Positions 17,676-26,199 of a stretch of 64,000 bases of DNA are shown piece after piece. The DNA is from Brevundimonas sp. (GTDB lineage Bacteria; Pseudomonadota; Alphaproteobacteria; Caulobacterales; Caulobacteraceae): contig QFQU01000014.1 in the NCBI GenBank assembly GCA_003248965.1, positions 1 through 64,000 on the forward strand, written 5' to 3'. The notes under the pieces were generated by a model. It ran no database searches and had not been told where the DNA came from. It saw nothing but the letters and a program-made list of their open reading frames with translations. Position numbers and translations under genes: made by a program. Every line of letters starts with the position of its first letter. Position 1 is the stretch's first letter.

Positions 17676-17784
17676 GATGGCTTCCTGACGTGTTCCTCGG
17701 GCGTCTCTTGTCGACGTCGTTGGGACCGGAGGCTCGGCCTCGCAGGGCGCGCGCGCCAGACCGGCGCTTCATGGTGCGCTGCAA

Positions 17785-17808
17785 ACCTGTCGCAGGTTTG
17801 CGACAGGT
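17785..17808. promoter_or_regulatory. palindromic operator upstream of the aldehyde dehydrogenase gene
   Basis: ACCTGTCGCA and TGCGACAGGT form a perfect 10-bp inverted repeat around a 4-bp centre (GGTT). It lies 4 bp from the stop codon of the AcoR-like regulator and 110 bp before the aldehyde dehydrogenase start. TGTC-centred dyads of this type are known for Fis-HTH activators of alcohol and aldehyde genes. It lacks a T-run, so it is less likely to be a terminator. Confidence 0.6.
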
Positions 17809-17812
17809 CGGT

Positions 17813-18787
17813 TCAGTGAGCGGCGCCCACCAAGCCCAGCCGGTGCAATTTGCGATGCAGGGTCGCGCGGCTGACGCCCAGGCCCCGCGCCGCCGCCGAC
17901 ACATTGCCGTTGTTCAGCGCAAGCGCCCGCCGGACCGCCCCACGCTCGGCCTCCAGCAGGTCCGCCTCGATTGAGCCGCCGCCCAGAACCTCCGACGCCG
18001 CCAGCTGTCCCGCGATCCGCTCGTCCGTGATCGACAGCGCGAGGCGCGCCGCTCGCGTCGCCCCGACCACCAGATCGTCGCGGTCCACCGCCAGCAGGGC
18101 CGCCGTGTTGCGCTCGGCCGCATCCCCGGCCAGCACGATCCGGGCTTCGGAAAAGGCCTTGCGGAAGCCCTGGGCCTCGATGGCGCGCGCCGCATCGGCT
18201 ACGGCGGCGGTGATCAGGCCCAGCATGGCCTCGGTCTGGTCCGCCCGGCACGACGACACGTCCAGGGCCCCGGCCAGCCGCCCCAAATGGTCGTAGATCG
18301 GATGGCTGGAACAGCTCAGGCCGATGTTGCGCGCATGGAAATGCTGGTCGCGGTGGATGGTCACAGGCCGCTTTTCGGCCAGGGCCGTGCCGATGCCGTT
18401 GGTGCCCTCCACCGCCTCGGACCAGACGGCGCCGGGCCAGAGGCCCCAGCGATGGAAGGTGTCGTCGTCGCTGGCCATGCCGCGGCGCTCGACCGGCACG
18501 CCCGAGGCGTCGCATAGCAGGACGCAGCATCCGGCGTCGCCCACGGCCAGGAACAGCCGGTCCAGCACGCCCTGCGCCGCCTGCGTCACCGGCTCCATCG
18601 CCTCGCGCGCGGCCCGAAGCTGGCCCTCCGTCAGGGTGACGACCTGACCCTGGCTTTCAGGGTCCAGTCCATACAGGGTCATCGACCGGCGCCACGACGC
18701 CGCCAGCGCCGACCGGGCCGGACCGGCCCCGTCGTCCAGCACCTGTTTGATCAGGCTGCGGTGGTCGTTTCCTGCGCGCTCGCCCAT
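17813..18787 (-). CDS. GAF-Fis-HTH transcriptional regulator (AcoR-like, no AAA+ domain)
   Basis: A 324-residue regulator. Residues about 1-60 match the N-terminal signature of acetoin/alcohol regulators (ALAASWRRSMTLYGLDPES), about 70-200 form a GAF-like sensor (GCCVLLCDASG, WSEAVEGTNGIGTAL, HARNIGLSCSSHPIYDHLG), and the last 45 residues are a Fis-type HTH (RALALNNGNVSAAARGLGVS RATLHRKL region). The central sigma-54-interacting AAA+ domain of full-length AcoR (about 650 residues) is missing, with no GAFTGA or Walker motifs, so it cannot act as a classical sigma-54 activator. It sits directly upstream of the aldehyde dehydrogenase gene with a palindrome between them. Confidence 0.85.
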   Translation of the reverse strand: MGERAGNDHRSLIKQVLDDGAGPARSALAASWRRSMTLYGLDPESQGQVVTLTEGQLRAAREAMEPVTQAAQGVLDRLFLAVGDAGCCVLLCDASGVPVERRGMASDDDTFHRWGLWPGAVWSEAVEGTNGIGTALAEKRPVTIHRDQHFHARNIGLSCSSHPIYDHLGRLAGALDVSSCRADQTEAMLGLITAAVADAARAIEAQGFRKAFSEARIVLAGDAAERNTAALLAVDRDDLVVGATRAARLALSITDERIAGQLAASEVLGGGSIEADLLEAERGAVRRALALNNGNVSAAARGLGVSRATLHRKLHRLGLVGAAH

Positions 18788-18873
18788 GCTCGGCTCCCAA
18801 AGGCCTCGTCGTCGGGAGCCATCAGACGCCCGCTGGATGCGGGCGTCAATGCGACCTTCCTACGCTGGGCGGC

Positions 18874-20352
18874 CTACCACCAGCGGCCCGGCTTGGCCGT
18901 GAAGCCCGCCGCGCGTTCCAGCGCCGCCCCGACCTGGAAGACCGTGGCCTCGTCCAACGCCTTGCCGATGACCTGAAGACCCAGCGGCAGACCGCCGGCG
19001 TCCACGCCCGCCGGCACCGAAATGCCCGGCAGGCCGGCCAGATTGGTCGTCACCGTGAAGACGTCGTTCAGATACATGGTCAGCGGGTCGATCTGCTTGT
19101 CGCCCAGCGCAAACGCAGCCGACGGCGTCGACGGCGTCAGGATGGCGTCCACCTGGCCCCAGACATTGTCGAAGTCCTCGGCGATGCGGCGACGCACCTT
19201 CAGCGCCTTGACGTAATAGGCGTCGTAGAAGCCGGCCGACAGCACATAGGCGCCGATGGTCAGGCGACGCTGGACCTCCTTGCCGAAGCCCTCGGCGCGC
19301 GAGGTCGCATACAGGTCGTCCAGCGACTTGAAGTCCTCCGCCCGATGCCCGAACCGCATCCCGTCGTAGCGAGCCAGGTTCGACGAGGCCTCGGCCGGCG
19401 CCACGATATAGTAGGTCGGCAGGGCGTATTTGGTGTGCGGAAGGCTGATCTCGACGATCTCGCAACCCGCGTCCTTCAGCCAGGCCACGCCCTGATCCCA
19501 AAGGGCTTGAATCTCGGCCGGCATCCCATCCACGACATATTCGCGCGGCACGCCGATGCGCAGGCCCTTGACCGACTGGCCGACCGACTTCGTCCAGTCG
19601 GGCGTGGCGATGTCCAGGCTGGTCGAATCCTTGGCGTCGAACGAGCACATGGATTGCAGCAGCAGGGCCGCATCCTCGACCGTCTTGGTGATCGGCCCGG
19701 CCTGATCCAGCGACGAGGCGAAGGCCACCATGCCGAAGCGGCTGGCGCGGCCGTAGGTCGGCTTGATCCCGACGGTGCCGGTGAAGGCGGCGGGCTGGCG
19801 GATCGAGCCGCCGGTGTCCGACGCGGTCGCGGCCAAGCATAGGTCCGCTGCGACGGCGCAGGCCGAACCGCCCGACGAACCGCCCGGCGTCAGATCGGCG
19901 TTGGAACCGTTCGACTTCCACGGATTCTTCACCGGACCGAAGGCCGAGGTCTCGTTGGACGAGCCCATGGCGAACTCGTCCATGTTCAGCTTGCCCAGCA
20001 TGACGGCCCCGTCGCGCCACAGATTGGCGGTCACGGTCGATTCATAGGGCGGAACAAACCCACGCAGCATGTTGGAGCCTGCGGTGGTCTGAACGCCCTC
20101 GGTGCAGAACAGGTCCTTGATGCCCAAGGGCGCGCCTTCCAGCACGCCCCCCTCGCCCGCCGCCAGACGGGCGTCGGAGGCCTTGGCCATCTCCAGCGCC
20201 TTGTCCGCCGTCACGGCGACATAGGCGTTAAGCGTCGGATTGGCGGCTTCGATATTGTTCAGGAAGGCCTGGGTGATTTCGGCCGAGGTGAATTCCTTGG
20301 CCTTCAGCCCATCGACAGCGCCCTTCAGGGTCAGTTTGGTCAGGTCGCTCAT
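18874..20352 (-). CDS. gatA: Asp/Glu-tRNA(Asn/Gln) amidotransferase subunit A
   Basis: A 492-residue amidase-signature enzyme that releases ammonia from glutamine for the GatCAB reaction. The catalytic Ser-cisSer-Lys triad is visible: Lys in APLGIKDLFCTEG, and the glycine/serine-rich TPGGSSGGSACAVAADL with the SDTGGSIRQPAAF segment that carries the nucleophile Ser. The C-terminal part has NLAGLPGISVPAGVD. I chose ATG 20352 (MSDLTKLTLKGA), one base after the gatC stop, which gives the normal family length; the frame stays open further upstream inside gatC but is not conserved. It is co-directional with gatC as a two-gene unit. Confidence 0.97.
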   Translation of the reverse strand: MSDLTKLTLKGAVDGLKAKEFTSAEITQAFLNNIEAANPTLNAYVAVTADKALEMAKASDARLAAGEGGVLEGAPLGIKDLFCTEGVQTTAGSNMLRGFVPPYESTVTANLWRDGAVMLGKLNMDEFAMGSSNETSAFGPVKNPWKSNGSNADLTPGGSSGGSACAVAADLCLAATASDTGGSIRQPAAFTGTVGIKPTYGRASRFGMVAFASSLDQAGPITKTVEDAALLLQSMCSFDAKDSTSLDIATPDWTKSVGQSVKGLRIGVPREYVVDGMPAEIQALWDQGVAWLKDAGCEIVEISLPHTKYALPTYYIVAPAEASSNLARYDGMRFGHRAEDFKSLDDLYATSRAEGFGKEVQRRLTIGAYVLSAGFYDAYYVKALKVRRRIAEDFDNVWGQVDAILTPSTPSAAFALGDKQIDPLTMYLNDVFTVTTNLAGLPGISVPAGVDAGGLPLGLQVIGKALDEATVFQVGAALERAAGFTAKPGRWW

Positions 20353-20353
20353 A

Positions 20354-20641
20354 TTATTCGACCACCTTGGGCACGACGAAGAAGCCATCGGCCGACTTCG
20401 GAGCGTTGGACAGGACGGCGTCGCGCTTGTCGCCGTCGGTGACCACATCGTCGCGCAGGCGCAAAGGCTGGGCCACGTTCGAGGTCATCGGCTCCACGCC
20501 TTCGACGTCCACCTGATCCAACTGTTCAATCCAGTTCAGGATGCCGTTCAGCTCCTGCGCCAGCGGCTCCAGCCGGTCCTCGGGGGTCTTGATGCGGGCG
20601 AGATACGCAACCTTGCGCACCGTCGCGGCGTCGATGGCCAT
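20354..20641 (-). CDS. gatC: Asp/Glu-tRNA(Asn/Gln) amidotransferase subunit C
   Basis: A 95-residue stabilising subunit that wraps GatA and GatB. The typical start MAIDAATVRKVAYLARIKTP, the middle ELNGILNWIEQLDQVDVEGVEPM and the Asn-Val-rich NVAQPLRLRDDVVTDGD with the C-terminal FFVVPKVVE are all family marks. Its TAA stop lies one base before the gatA start, so the two are translationally coupled. Confidence 0.96.
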   Translation of the reverse strand: MAIDAATVRKVAYLARIKTPEDRLEPLAQELNGILNWIEQLDQVDVEGVEPMTSNVAQPLRLRDDVVTDGDKRDAVLSNAPKSADGFFVVPKVVE

Positions 20642-20710
20642 GCGGCCCTCCAGTCATGCGAGATCAGGAGGCGGTGACTAGCGGTCCGTGTCCGGATTCA
20701 CAAGGTTTGC

Positions 20711-21219
20711 TCAGTCGGTCCGCGCCACGGAGACCGTATTCGGCGGCGCCCCGCCGCTCCAGCCGTAGTCGACATGGACATGACCCGTGCGTCTGACGAT
20801 CTCGTCGCCCGCGCCCGCAACCTCCTCGCGCGTCTCGATCACGATCCGGCCCTGTCTGGCTTCGACGACCTTCCAGGCGGCGAAATCGCCCAGCGGATAG
20901 ACGCGCCAGCCGTCCGCCGGACCGGCGAACAGACCCAGGTAGGTGACAAGGCCGTTCACCGCCGGACCGCCGCCGGAAACGCTGAACACCTTGGCGTTCA
21001 AACGCGGCATGGCGTGAAACTGCGAGACGCTGGCCGCCTCCTGCAAATCATCGGGCGCGACGGCGGACACGGGAAGGCCGGCGCAGTAGGGCGCGTAGGC
21101 GCGCGGGTCACGGTCATCGGCGTGGGTGCGCTCGCCTTCGGTCGGCTCGCCGGCGCCTTGTGTTCGCTACAGGCCGAAACCCCCAGGAGGGCGGTCAGGA
21201 TCAGGATGCCGCGCGTCAT
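20711..21219 (-). pseudogene. frameshifted lipoprotein of unknown function
   Basis: The gene begins at ATG 21219 with a lipoprotein signal (MTRGILILTALLGVSAC, lipobox VSAC) but the frame soon turns into a low-complexity Arg/Pro run that stops at 20998. From about 21166 to 20711 another frame on the same strand carries a continuous, well-composed product (PYCAGLPVSAVAPDDLQEAA, then KVFSVSGGGPAVNGLVTYLG, DGWRVYPLGDFAAWKVVEAR) with no good start of its own. Joining them with a one-base change near 21150-21166, just after the lipobox Cys, gives a coherent protein of about 169 residues. I infer a one-base loss, real or a sequencing error. I do not recognise the domain from a characterised protein; similar lipoproteins seem common in Caulobacterales. 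Confidence 0.65.
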
Positions 21220-21270
21220 GACGCCACCATCGCCTTTGACTTCCCGGCGCGCCAGTCCTAACCGCAGGCC

Positions 21271-21750
21271 GTGCCCGTTCTCGACCTCCTAGACATGCCC
21301 GCCGCCTGCCCGCCCGACACGCCGTGGATGGGCCTGGATCTGGGCGAGAAAACCATCGGGGTGGCGGTGTCGGACGCCACGCGTCTGATCGCCTCTCCGC
21401 TGGAGCTGATCCGCAAGTCCAAGTTCACGCTGGAAGCCGAACAGCTGTTCAAGCTGATGAACCACCGCAAGGTCTCGGCCCTGGTCATCGGCCTGCCGGT
21501 CAATATGGACAGTACGGAAGGCCCCCGCGCCCAGTCCTGCCGCGCCTTCGCCCGCAATCTGGAGCGGCTGCGGCCCGTCAACGTCGCCTTCTGGGACGAG
21601 CGGCTGTCGACGAGTGCGGTCGAACGCTTCCTGATCGAGGACCTGGACCTGAACCGCAAGCGCCGCGCCCAGGTCGTGGACCGCACCGCCGCCGCCTGGA
21701 TTCTGCAAGGCGCGCTGGATCGAGTTCGGGATCAGGCGAGCTGGATTTGA
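21271..21750 (+). CDS. ruvX: RuvX/YqgF family nuclease-like protein
   Basis: A 159-residue RNase H-fold protein. YqgF/RuvX proteins act in 16S rRNA 5'-end processing and were proposed as Holliday-junction resolvases. The first strand WMGLDLGEKTIGVAVSD has the catalytic Asp, VIGLPVNMDSTEGPRAQ is the second conserved block, FWDERLSTSAVE holds the Glu, and VVDRTAAAWILQGAL the last Asp. The start is GTG 21271. The stop is overlapped by the TTG start of the next gene. Position next to pyrB/pyrC' and gatCA is the usual alphaproteobacterial order. Confidence 0.93.
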   Translation: MPVLDLLDMPAACPPDTPWMGLDLGEKTIGVAVSDATRLIASPLELIRKSKFTLEAEQLFKLMNHRKVSALVIGLPVNMDSTEGPRAQSCRAFARNLERLRPVNVAFWDERLSTSAVERFLIEDLDLNRKRRAQVVDRTAAAWILQGALDRVRDQASWI

Positions 21751-22670
21751 GCGGGCTGCTCGCCGGCGTCGTGCCGGTCTTTCTGATGATCGCCCTGGGC
21801 TACGGCTTGCGAAAATCCGGCTTCCTGCCCGACGAGGCCTGGCGGCCGATCGAGAAGCTGTCGATCAACATCTTCTACCCCAGCTTCCTGATCCCCGCGA
21901 TCTGGCACGCCGATCTGGCGGGCGGCGGCGCGACGGTCGCGGGCGCGGCGGCGGTGGGCGCCACCCTGATGGTGGCGGCGGCGACCCTGGCGGCCAAGCC
22001 TCTGATCACCCTGGACGGTCCGGCCTACACCAGCGTCTTTCAAGGCGTGATCCGCTGGAACAGCTTCGTCTTCGTGCCGGTGATCCAGTCGATCTACGGC
22101 TCTGAGGGCACAGCCCTCGCGGCGGTCGCCATCGCCTTCATCATTCCCGTGACCAACATCGCCTGCGTCGCCGTCCTGGCCAAATGGGGCTCGCTGCAAC
22201 GCGAGCCGTCCGTCGTCGGCCTGATCAAGTCGATGCTGGCCAATCCGATCCTGTTGGCCTGTCTGATCGGTCTGGCGCTGAATTTCCTGCGCGCGCCTTC
22301 GATCCCGGGCCTGTCCGACACCATGAGCCTGCTGGGAGCCGCCGCCCTGCCCCTGGGTCTGATCGTCGCCGGCGCGGGTCTGTCCTTCGCGGAGGTCAAG
22401 CGCCGCCGCGTCGCCATCGCCGCAGTCACGGTGGTCAAGCTGGGCGTCATGCCGCCCCTGATGTGGTTCATCGCCTGGGCGCTGGGCGGCGACAGCCTGG
22501 CGCAGGGCATCGCGCTGATCTGCGGGGCGGCGCCGGGGTCGGCGGCCTCCTATGTCCTGGCGCGCCAGATGGGGGGCGATGCGCCCTTGATCGCGGGCGT
22601 CATCGCCCTGACCACAGTCGCCAGCGCCTTTGTCATCCCGCTGCTTCTGGCCCTGTTCCAATTCGCCTGA
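21747..22670 (+). CDS. AEC family transporter (auxin efflux carrier-like)
   Basis: A 307-residue inner-membrane protein with about 10 TM segments. AEC proteins move small organic anions such as malate or, in plants, auxin; the bacterial substrate cannot be predicted here. Family features: GLLAGVVPVFLMIALGYGLR in the first helix, LSINIFYPSFLIPAIW, the conserved FQGVIRWNSFVFVPV and, in the second half, ANPILLACLIGLALN and LPLGLIVAGAGL. The start is probably TTG 21747, which overlaps the ruvX stop (TTGA); the frame extends upstream through ruvX but that sequence is not membrane-like. Co-transcription with ruvX is likely. Confidence 0.85.
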   Translation: MSGLLAGVVPVFLMIALGYGLRKSGFLPDEAWRPIEKLSINIFYPSFLIPAIWHADLAGGGATVAGAAAVGATLMVAAATLAAKPLITLDGPAYTSVFQGVIRWNSFVFVPVIQSIYGSEGTALAAVAIAFIIPVTNIACVAVLAKWGSLQREPSVVGLIKSMLANPILLACLIGLALNFLRAPSIPGLSDTMSLLGAAALPLGLIVAGAGLSFAEVKRRRVAIAAVTVVKLGVMPPLMWFIAWALGGDSLAQGIALICGAAPGSAASYVLARQMGGDAPLIAGVIALTTVASAFVIPLLLALFQFA

Positions 22671-22722
22671 AGAACCGCGACGACTGGCGTTTCGGACGAC
22701 TCCCGCCTATAGCCGCGTCTCG

Positions 22723-23706
22723 ATGACCCAGGCCGCCCCCGTCACCGATCAGACCATCCGCGAGCGGCTGGTTCCGTTTCCCAAGGCCCATTTCCTAGCC
22801 GCCTCGGACCTGAACCCTTTCGTCACGCCGCAACTGCTGGACCTGGGCGACGCTTTCGTGGATTTCAATCGCCAGTCGTCCAAGGCGCTGGATCTGCTCC
22901 ACGGCCGCACGGTCGTGAACCTGTTCTTCGAGAACTCCACCCGCACCAGTTCCTCGTTCGAGATCGCGGCCAAGCGTCTGGGGGCCGACGTCGTCACCAT
23001 GCCGGTCGCCTCGTCCTCGGTGAAGAAGGGCGAGACCCTGATCGACACGGCGGTCACGCTGAACGCCATGAAGCCGGACATTCTTGTCATCCGCCATTCG
23101 GCGTCGGGCGCGGCGGAACTGCTCAGTCAGAAGGTCGGTTGCGCCGTGGTCAATGCGGGCGACGGCCGCCACGAACACCCGACCCAGGCCCTGCTGGACC
23201 TTTTGTCCCTGCACCGCGCCTTCGGCGATGTGACCAGTTTGACCGTCGCCATCTGCGGCGACATCACCCACAGCCGCGTGGCCCGCTCCAACGTCGCACT
23301 GCTTCAGATGATGGGCGCGCGGGTGCGCCTGATCGGCCCGCCGACCCTGGTGCCGGGCGACGCCGACCGCTGGGGCTGCGAGGTGTTTCACGACATGCGC
23401 GAGGGGCTGCAAGGCTGCGACGTGGTCATGATGCTGCGGCTTCAGCTTGAGCGAATGGCCGGCGCCCTGGTCCCCTCCACGCGCGAATACTTCCGTTTCT
23501 GGGGTCTGGACCGCGAGAAACTGGCCTGGGCCAAACCCGGCGCCAAGGTCATGCACCCCGGTCCGATGAACCGGGGCGTCGAAATCGATTCCGACGTCGC
23601 CGACGACCTGTCTGTCTCGCTGATCCAGGATCAGGTCGAGATGGGCGTCGCCGCCCGCATGGCCGTCCTAGCCTCCCTCTCCGCCCGTTGGGGAGACGCC
23701 CGATGA
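22723..23706 (+). CDS. pyrB: aspartate carbamoyltransferase catalytic subunit
   Basis: A 327-residue enzyme of pyrimidine synthesis: carbamoyl phosphate plus aspartate gives carbamoyl aspartate. The carbamoyl-phosphate loop is LFFENSTRTSSSFEIAAKRL, the 80s-loop has SSSVKKGETLIDT, the aspartate site is VINAGDG-like (VVNAGDGRHEHPTQALLDLL), and MHPGPMNRGVEI is the conserved C-terminal block. ATG 22723 gives the normal family length. It overlaps the following dihydroorotase-like gene by ATGA. No regulatory-chain gene pyrI is present; this fits the class of ATCase that associates with a dihydroorotase-like partner. Confidence 0.97.
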   Translation: MTQAAPVTDQTIRERLVPFPKAHFLAASDLNPFVTPQLLDLGDAFVDFNRQSSKALDLLHGRTVVNLFFENSTRTSSSFEIAAKRLGADVVTMPVASSSVKKGETLIDTAVTLNAMKPDILVIRHSASGAAELLSQKVGCAVVNAGDGRHEHPTQALLDLLSLHRAFGDVTSLTVAICGDITHSRVARSNVALLQMMGARVRLIGPPTLVPGDADRWGCEVFHDMREGLQGCDVVMMLRLQLERMAGALVPSTREYFRFWGLDREKLAWAKPGAKVMHPGPMNRGVEIDSDVADDLSVSLIQDQVEMGVAARMAVLASLSARWGDAR

Positions 23707-24977
23707 CCACCGTCGCCATCCTCAACGCCCGCCTGCTCGATCCCGCCACCGATTATGACGGCCCCGGAAGCCTCCTGATCCAGGATGGTCGGATCAGCCG
23801 TGTCATTCACGGCGCCGCGCCCGACCTGGCGGCCGACCGTATAGTCGACGCTGACGGCCTGTGCCTCGCCCCCGGCCTCATCGACATACGGGTCAAGACC
23901 GGCGAACCCGGGGCCGAGCCCAAGGAAACGCTGAAGTCCGCCAGTCTGGCCGCAGCCGCTGGCGGCGTCACCACCATCGTGGTCCAGCCCGACACCGATC
24001 CCGCCGTCGACGACCCGGCCATGGTCGATTTCATCCAGCGGCGCGGCGCCGCCCTGAACCTGGTCAATGTCCGCGCCGCCGGCGCCGCGACCAAGGCCCT
24101 GGACGGCCAACGCATGGCCGAGATCGGCCTGATGGACGAGGCCGGCGCTCTCTATTTCACCGACGGCGACAAGGTCGTCGTCAACAGCCGCACGCTGCAA
24201 CGGGTGATGAGCTACGCCGCCGCGTTCAATGCGCTGATCGCCTGCCGCCCATCCGACCCCTGGCTGACCGAAGGCGCCGTCGCCGCCTCCGGCGAACTGG
24301 CCACGCGCCTGGGCCTGTCCGGCAGCCCCGCCATCGCCGAACGTATCGGGCTGGAGCGCGACCTGGCCCTGGTCGAACAGACCGGCGCCCGTTTCCTGGT
24401 CGACCAGATCTCGACCGAAGGCGCGCTGGAGACCCTGGCCCGTGCCCGCGCCAAGGGGCTGGAGGTCGCCGTCAGCGTCTCGATCAACCACCTGTGCTTT
24501 AACGAGGTGGACATTGGCGACTATCGCACCTTCTACAGGCTGGACCCGCCGCTGCGTTCAGAGGCCGACCGTCAGGCCCTGATCGAGGCCGTGCGCGACG
24601 GCCTGATCGACGTCATCACCTCGGCCCACGCCCCCGCCCCCGCCGAAGACAAGCGCCGCCCCTTCGCCGAGGCCGCGCCCGGCGCCATCGGTCTGGAAAC
24701 CCTGTTGCCCGCGGCGCTGACCCTGCACCATGAAGATGGTCTGGACCTGCTGGACGTGCTGCGTCCCCTGACCCAGGGCCCGGCCGCCCTCTTGGGCCTG
24801 GACGCCGGCGTCCTGGCCGAAGGCGCGCCCGCCGACCTCGTCCTGTTCGATCCTGGCGCCCCGATCATCGTCGATGCCGACGCCCTTCACTCCAAATCCA
24901 AGAACTCCCCGTTCGACGGCCGCAGGCTTCAGGGCAAGGTCGTCGGCACATGGGTCGCGGGCCGAAAGGTTCACTGA
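23703..24977 (+). CDS. pyrC': pseudo-dihydroorotase (PyrC', non-catalytic partner of ATCase)
   Basis: A 424-residue amidohydrolase-fold protein with a dihydroorotase-like sequence. In active dihydroorotases the first metal site reads HxHxREPG; here it is GLIDIRVKTGEPG, so both His and the substrate-binding Arg are replaced (Arg, Lys, Gly). The late catalytic Asp of the DHAPH motif is also lost: the segment reads TSAHAPAPAEDK. It is therefore most likely inactive, like the PyrC' proteins that hold ATCase in a dodecamer in Pseudomonas. The ATGA overlap with pyrB supports equal synthesis of the two. A separate active dihydroorotase must exist elsewhere in the genome. Confidence 0.85.
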   Translation: MTTVAILNARLLDPATDYDGPGSLLIQDGRISRVIHGAAPDLAADRIVDADGLCLAPGLIDIRVKTGEPGAEPKETLKSASLAAAAGGVTTIVVQPDTDPAVDDPAMVDFIQRRGAALNLVNVRAAGAATKALDGQRMAEIGLMDEAGALYFTDGDKVVVNSRTLQRVMSYAAAFNALIACRPSDPWLTEGAVAASGELATRLGLSGSPAIAERIGLERDLALVEQTGARFLVDQISTEGALETLARARAKGLEVAVSVSINHLCFNEVDIGDYRTFYRLDPPLRSEADRQALIEAVRDGLIDVITSAHAPAPAEDKRRPFAEAAPGAIGLETLLPAALTLHHEDGLDLLDVLRPLTQGPAALLGLDAGVLAEGAPADLVLFDPGAPIIVDADALHSKSKNSPFDGRRLQGKVVGTWVAGRKVH

Positions 24978-25126
24978 ACGCTCCGACTTTTCGCCGATGT
25001 CCGAGCGATGGAGCACGCATTGAAATCGCGCCGCTACCGGGCTTGGCGGTCCGCCCCATCGTCGTGGCCGACGAAGCCTGCCTGACCACCGCCTCTGTCG
25101 GCTTCACCTGGGCGGCTCAGCGCAAC

Positions 25127-26071
25127 CTAGCCCGACCGCGCGCACGTCGCCGCCCTGGCCACCTCGGCGCCCAGCACCGACTTGACCGCCAGGGGCGTGT
25201 CCGTGGCGATCACCGTCACCCCCTGGCGCACCAGATCGCGATATTCCGACACGTCGCCGTCGGCCGCATAACGGTCGTCGCGCCGCGTTCCATCCGGCCC
25301 CAACGTTCCGAACTGAACCTCGACGCCCCGATCCCGCAGGGCGCGCCACAGCCTCGGCCGTTCCTCGCGCGTGCCGGTCCAGGCCAGAATCTGTGCGGGG
25401 TTCAGGCCGGTCAGGTCGTCCATTCGATTGACTCCGGCCGAGATCATCATCTCCGGCGCCAAGGCCGCCACCGCCTGGGCGTCGGCGTCGTTATAGGTGA
25501 TCAGGATGACCCGTCCGCCGGCTCCAGAGCGCCGAACCTCATCGATCACCGCCCGCGCCAGATCGATCGTGCTGCCACCCTCGGCGGGCTTCAGGTCGAT
25601 GGCGGCGATGGCGCCGACCCGGCCGGCGGCGTCGAGCGCCTCGGCCAGGGTGGGCGGCGCGGCCTGCGTCACGGCGCCGTTCGAGGCCTTCAGGCGCGTC
25701 CGTTTGATCTGCGTCAGCGTCAGATCGCCCACGCGGCCATGGCCAGTGGTGGTCCGGTCCATCGTCTCGTCGTGCATCAGGACCAAGCGACCGTCGCGCG
25801 TCAGAACCGCATCCAGTTCCAGAATCGCGCCCGGAATGGCGCGCCCCGTGGCCTCGATGGCGGCGATGGAGTTCTCGGGCTGGTCAGGGGCCGAAACCGC
25901 CCGGTGCGCCGAAATAGCCACGCCGCCCTCGCGTACGCAGTCGAAATAGGCCGCCAGCACCGGTGGCCCATCGGGCGTCGGCAGATTTGCGGGCGCCGCA
26001 ACACAGCCTGCGGTGGCGACCAGGGCCGTCACGACGGACAGAAGAGCGACAGGACGGGAAGGGGCGCGCAT
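25127..26071 (-). CDS. glycerophosphodiester phosphodiesterase family lipoprotein
   Basis: A 314-residue exported GDPD-family protein. Residues 1-23 form a lipoprotein signal ending VATAGC. The catalytic core is visible: ISAHRAVSAPDQPENS (His-Arg and Glu-Asn), ILELDAVLTRDGRLVLMHDE (Glu-x-Asp metal ligands and catalytic His) and DRTTTGHGRV. Later strands include AIDLKPAEGG and the C-terminal VIATDTPLAV. It should hydrolyse glycerophosphodiesters in the periplasm to glycerol-3-phosphate and an alcohol. I chose ATG 26071 for the lipoprotein signal; an upstream ATG at 26179 gives a basic, non-conserved leader. It is convergent with pyrC' and divergent from plsY, whose product uses glycerol-3-phosphate. 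Confidence 0.85.
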   Translation of the reverse strand: MRAPSRPVALLSVVTALVATAGCVAAPANLPTPDGPPVLAAYFDCVREGGVAISAHRAVSAPDQPENSIAAIEATGRAIPGAILELDAVLTRDGRLVLMHDETMDRTTTGHGRVGDLTLTQIKRTRLKASNGAVTQAAPPTLAEALDAAGRVGAIAAIDLKPAEGGSTIDLARAVIDEVRRSGAGGRVILITYNDADAQAVAALAPEMMISAGVNRMDDLTGLNPAQILAWTGTREERPRLWRALRDRGVEVQFGTLGPDGTRRDDRYAADGDVSEYRDLVRQGVTVIATDTPLAVKSVLGAEVARAATCARSG

Positions 26072-26199
26072 AGACGGTCTCCGGGTTCGAAGGGGGACAT
26101 GCGGCGAGCGGCCGCAGCGGGTCAAGAGGTCGGATCGCCCTTGCTCGCGGGCGCGCACCGACGCATTTTGCCCCGACAATACGCGGGGAGCGAATCAAA

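Noticed and set aside
17676..17784. Possible sigma-54 promoter (TGGC and TGCG) before the aldehyde dehydrogenase gene
   Set aside because: The GG-to-GC spacing is 12, not 10 bp, and the adjacent regulator has no AAA+ domain to activate sigma-54.
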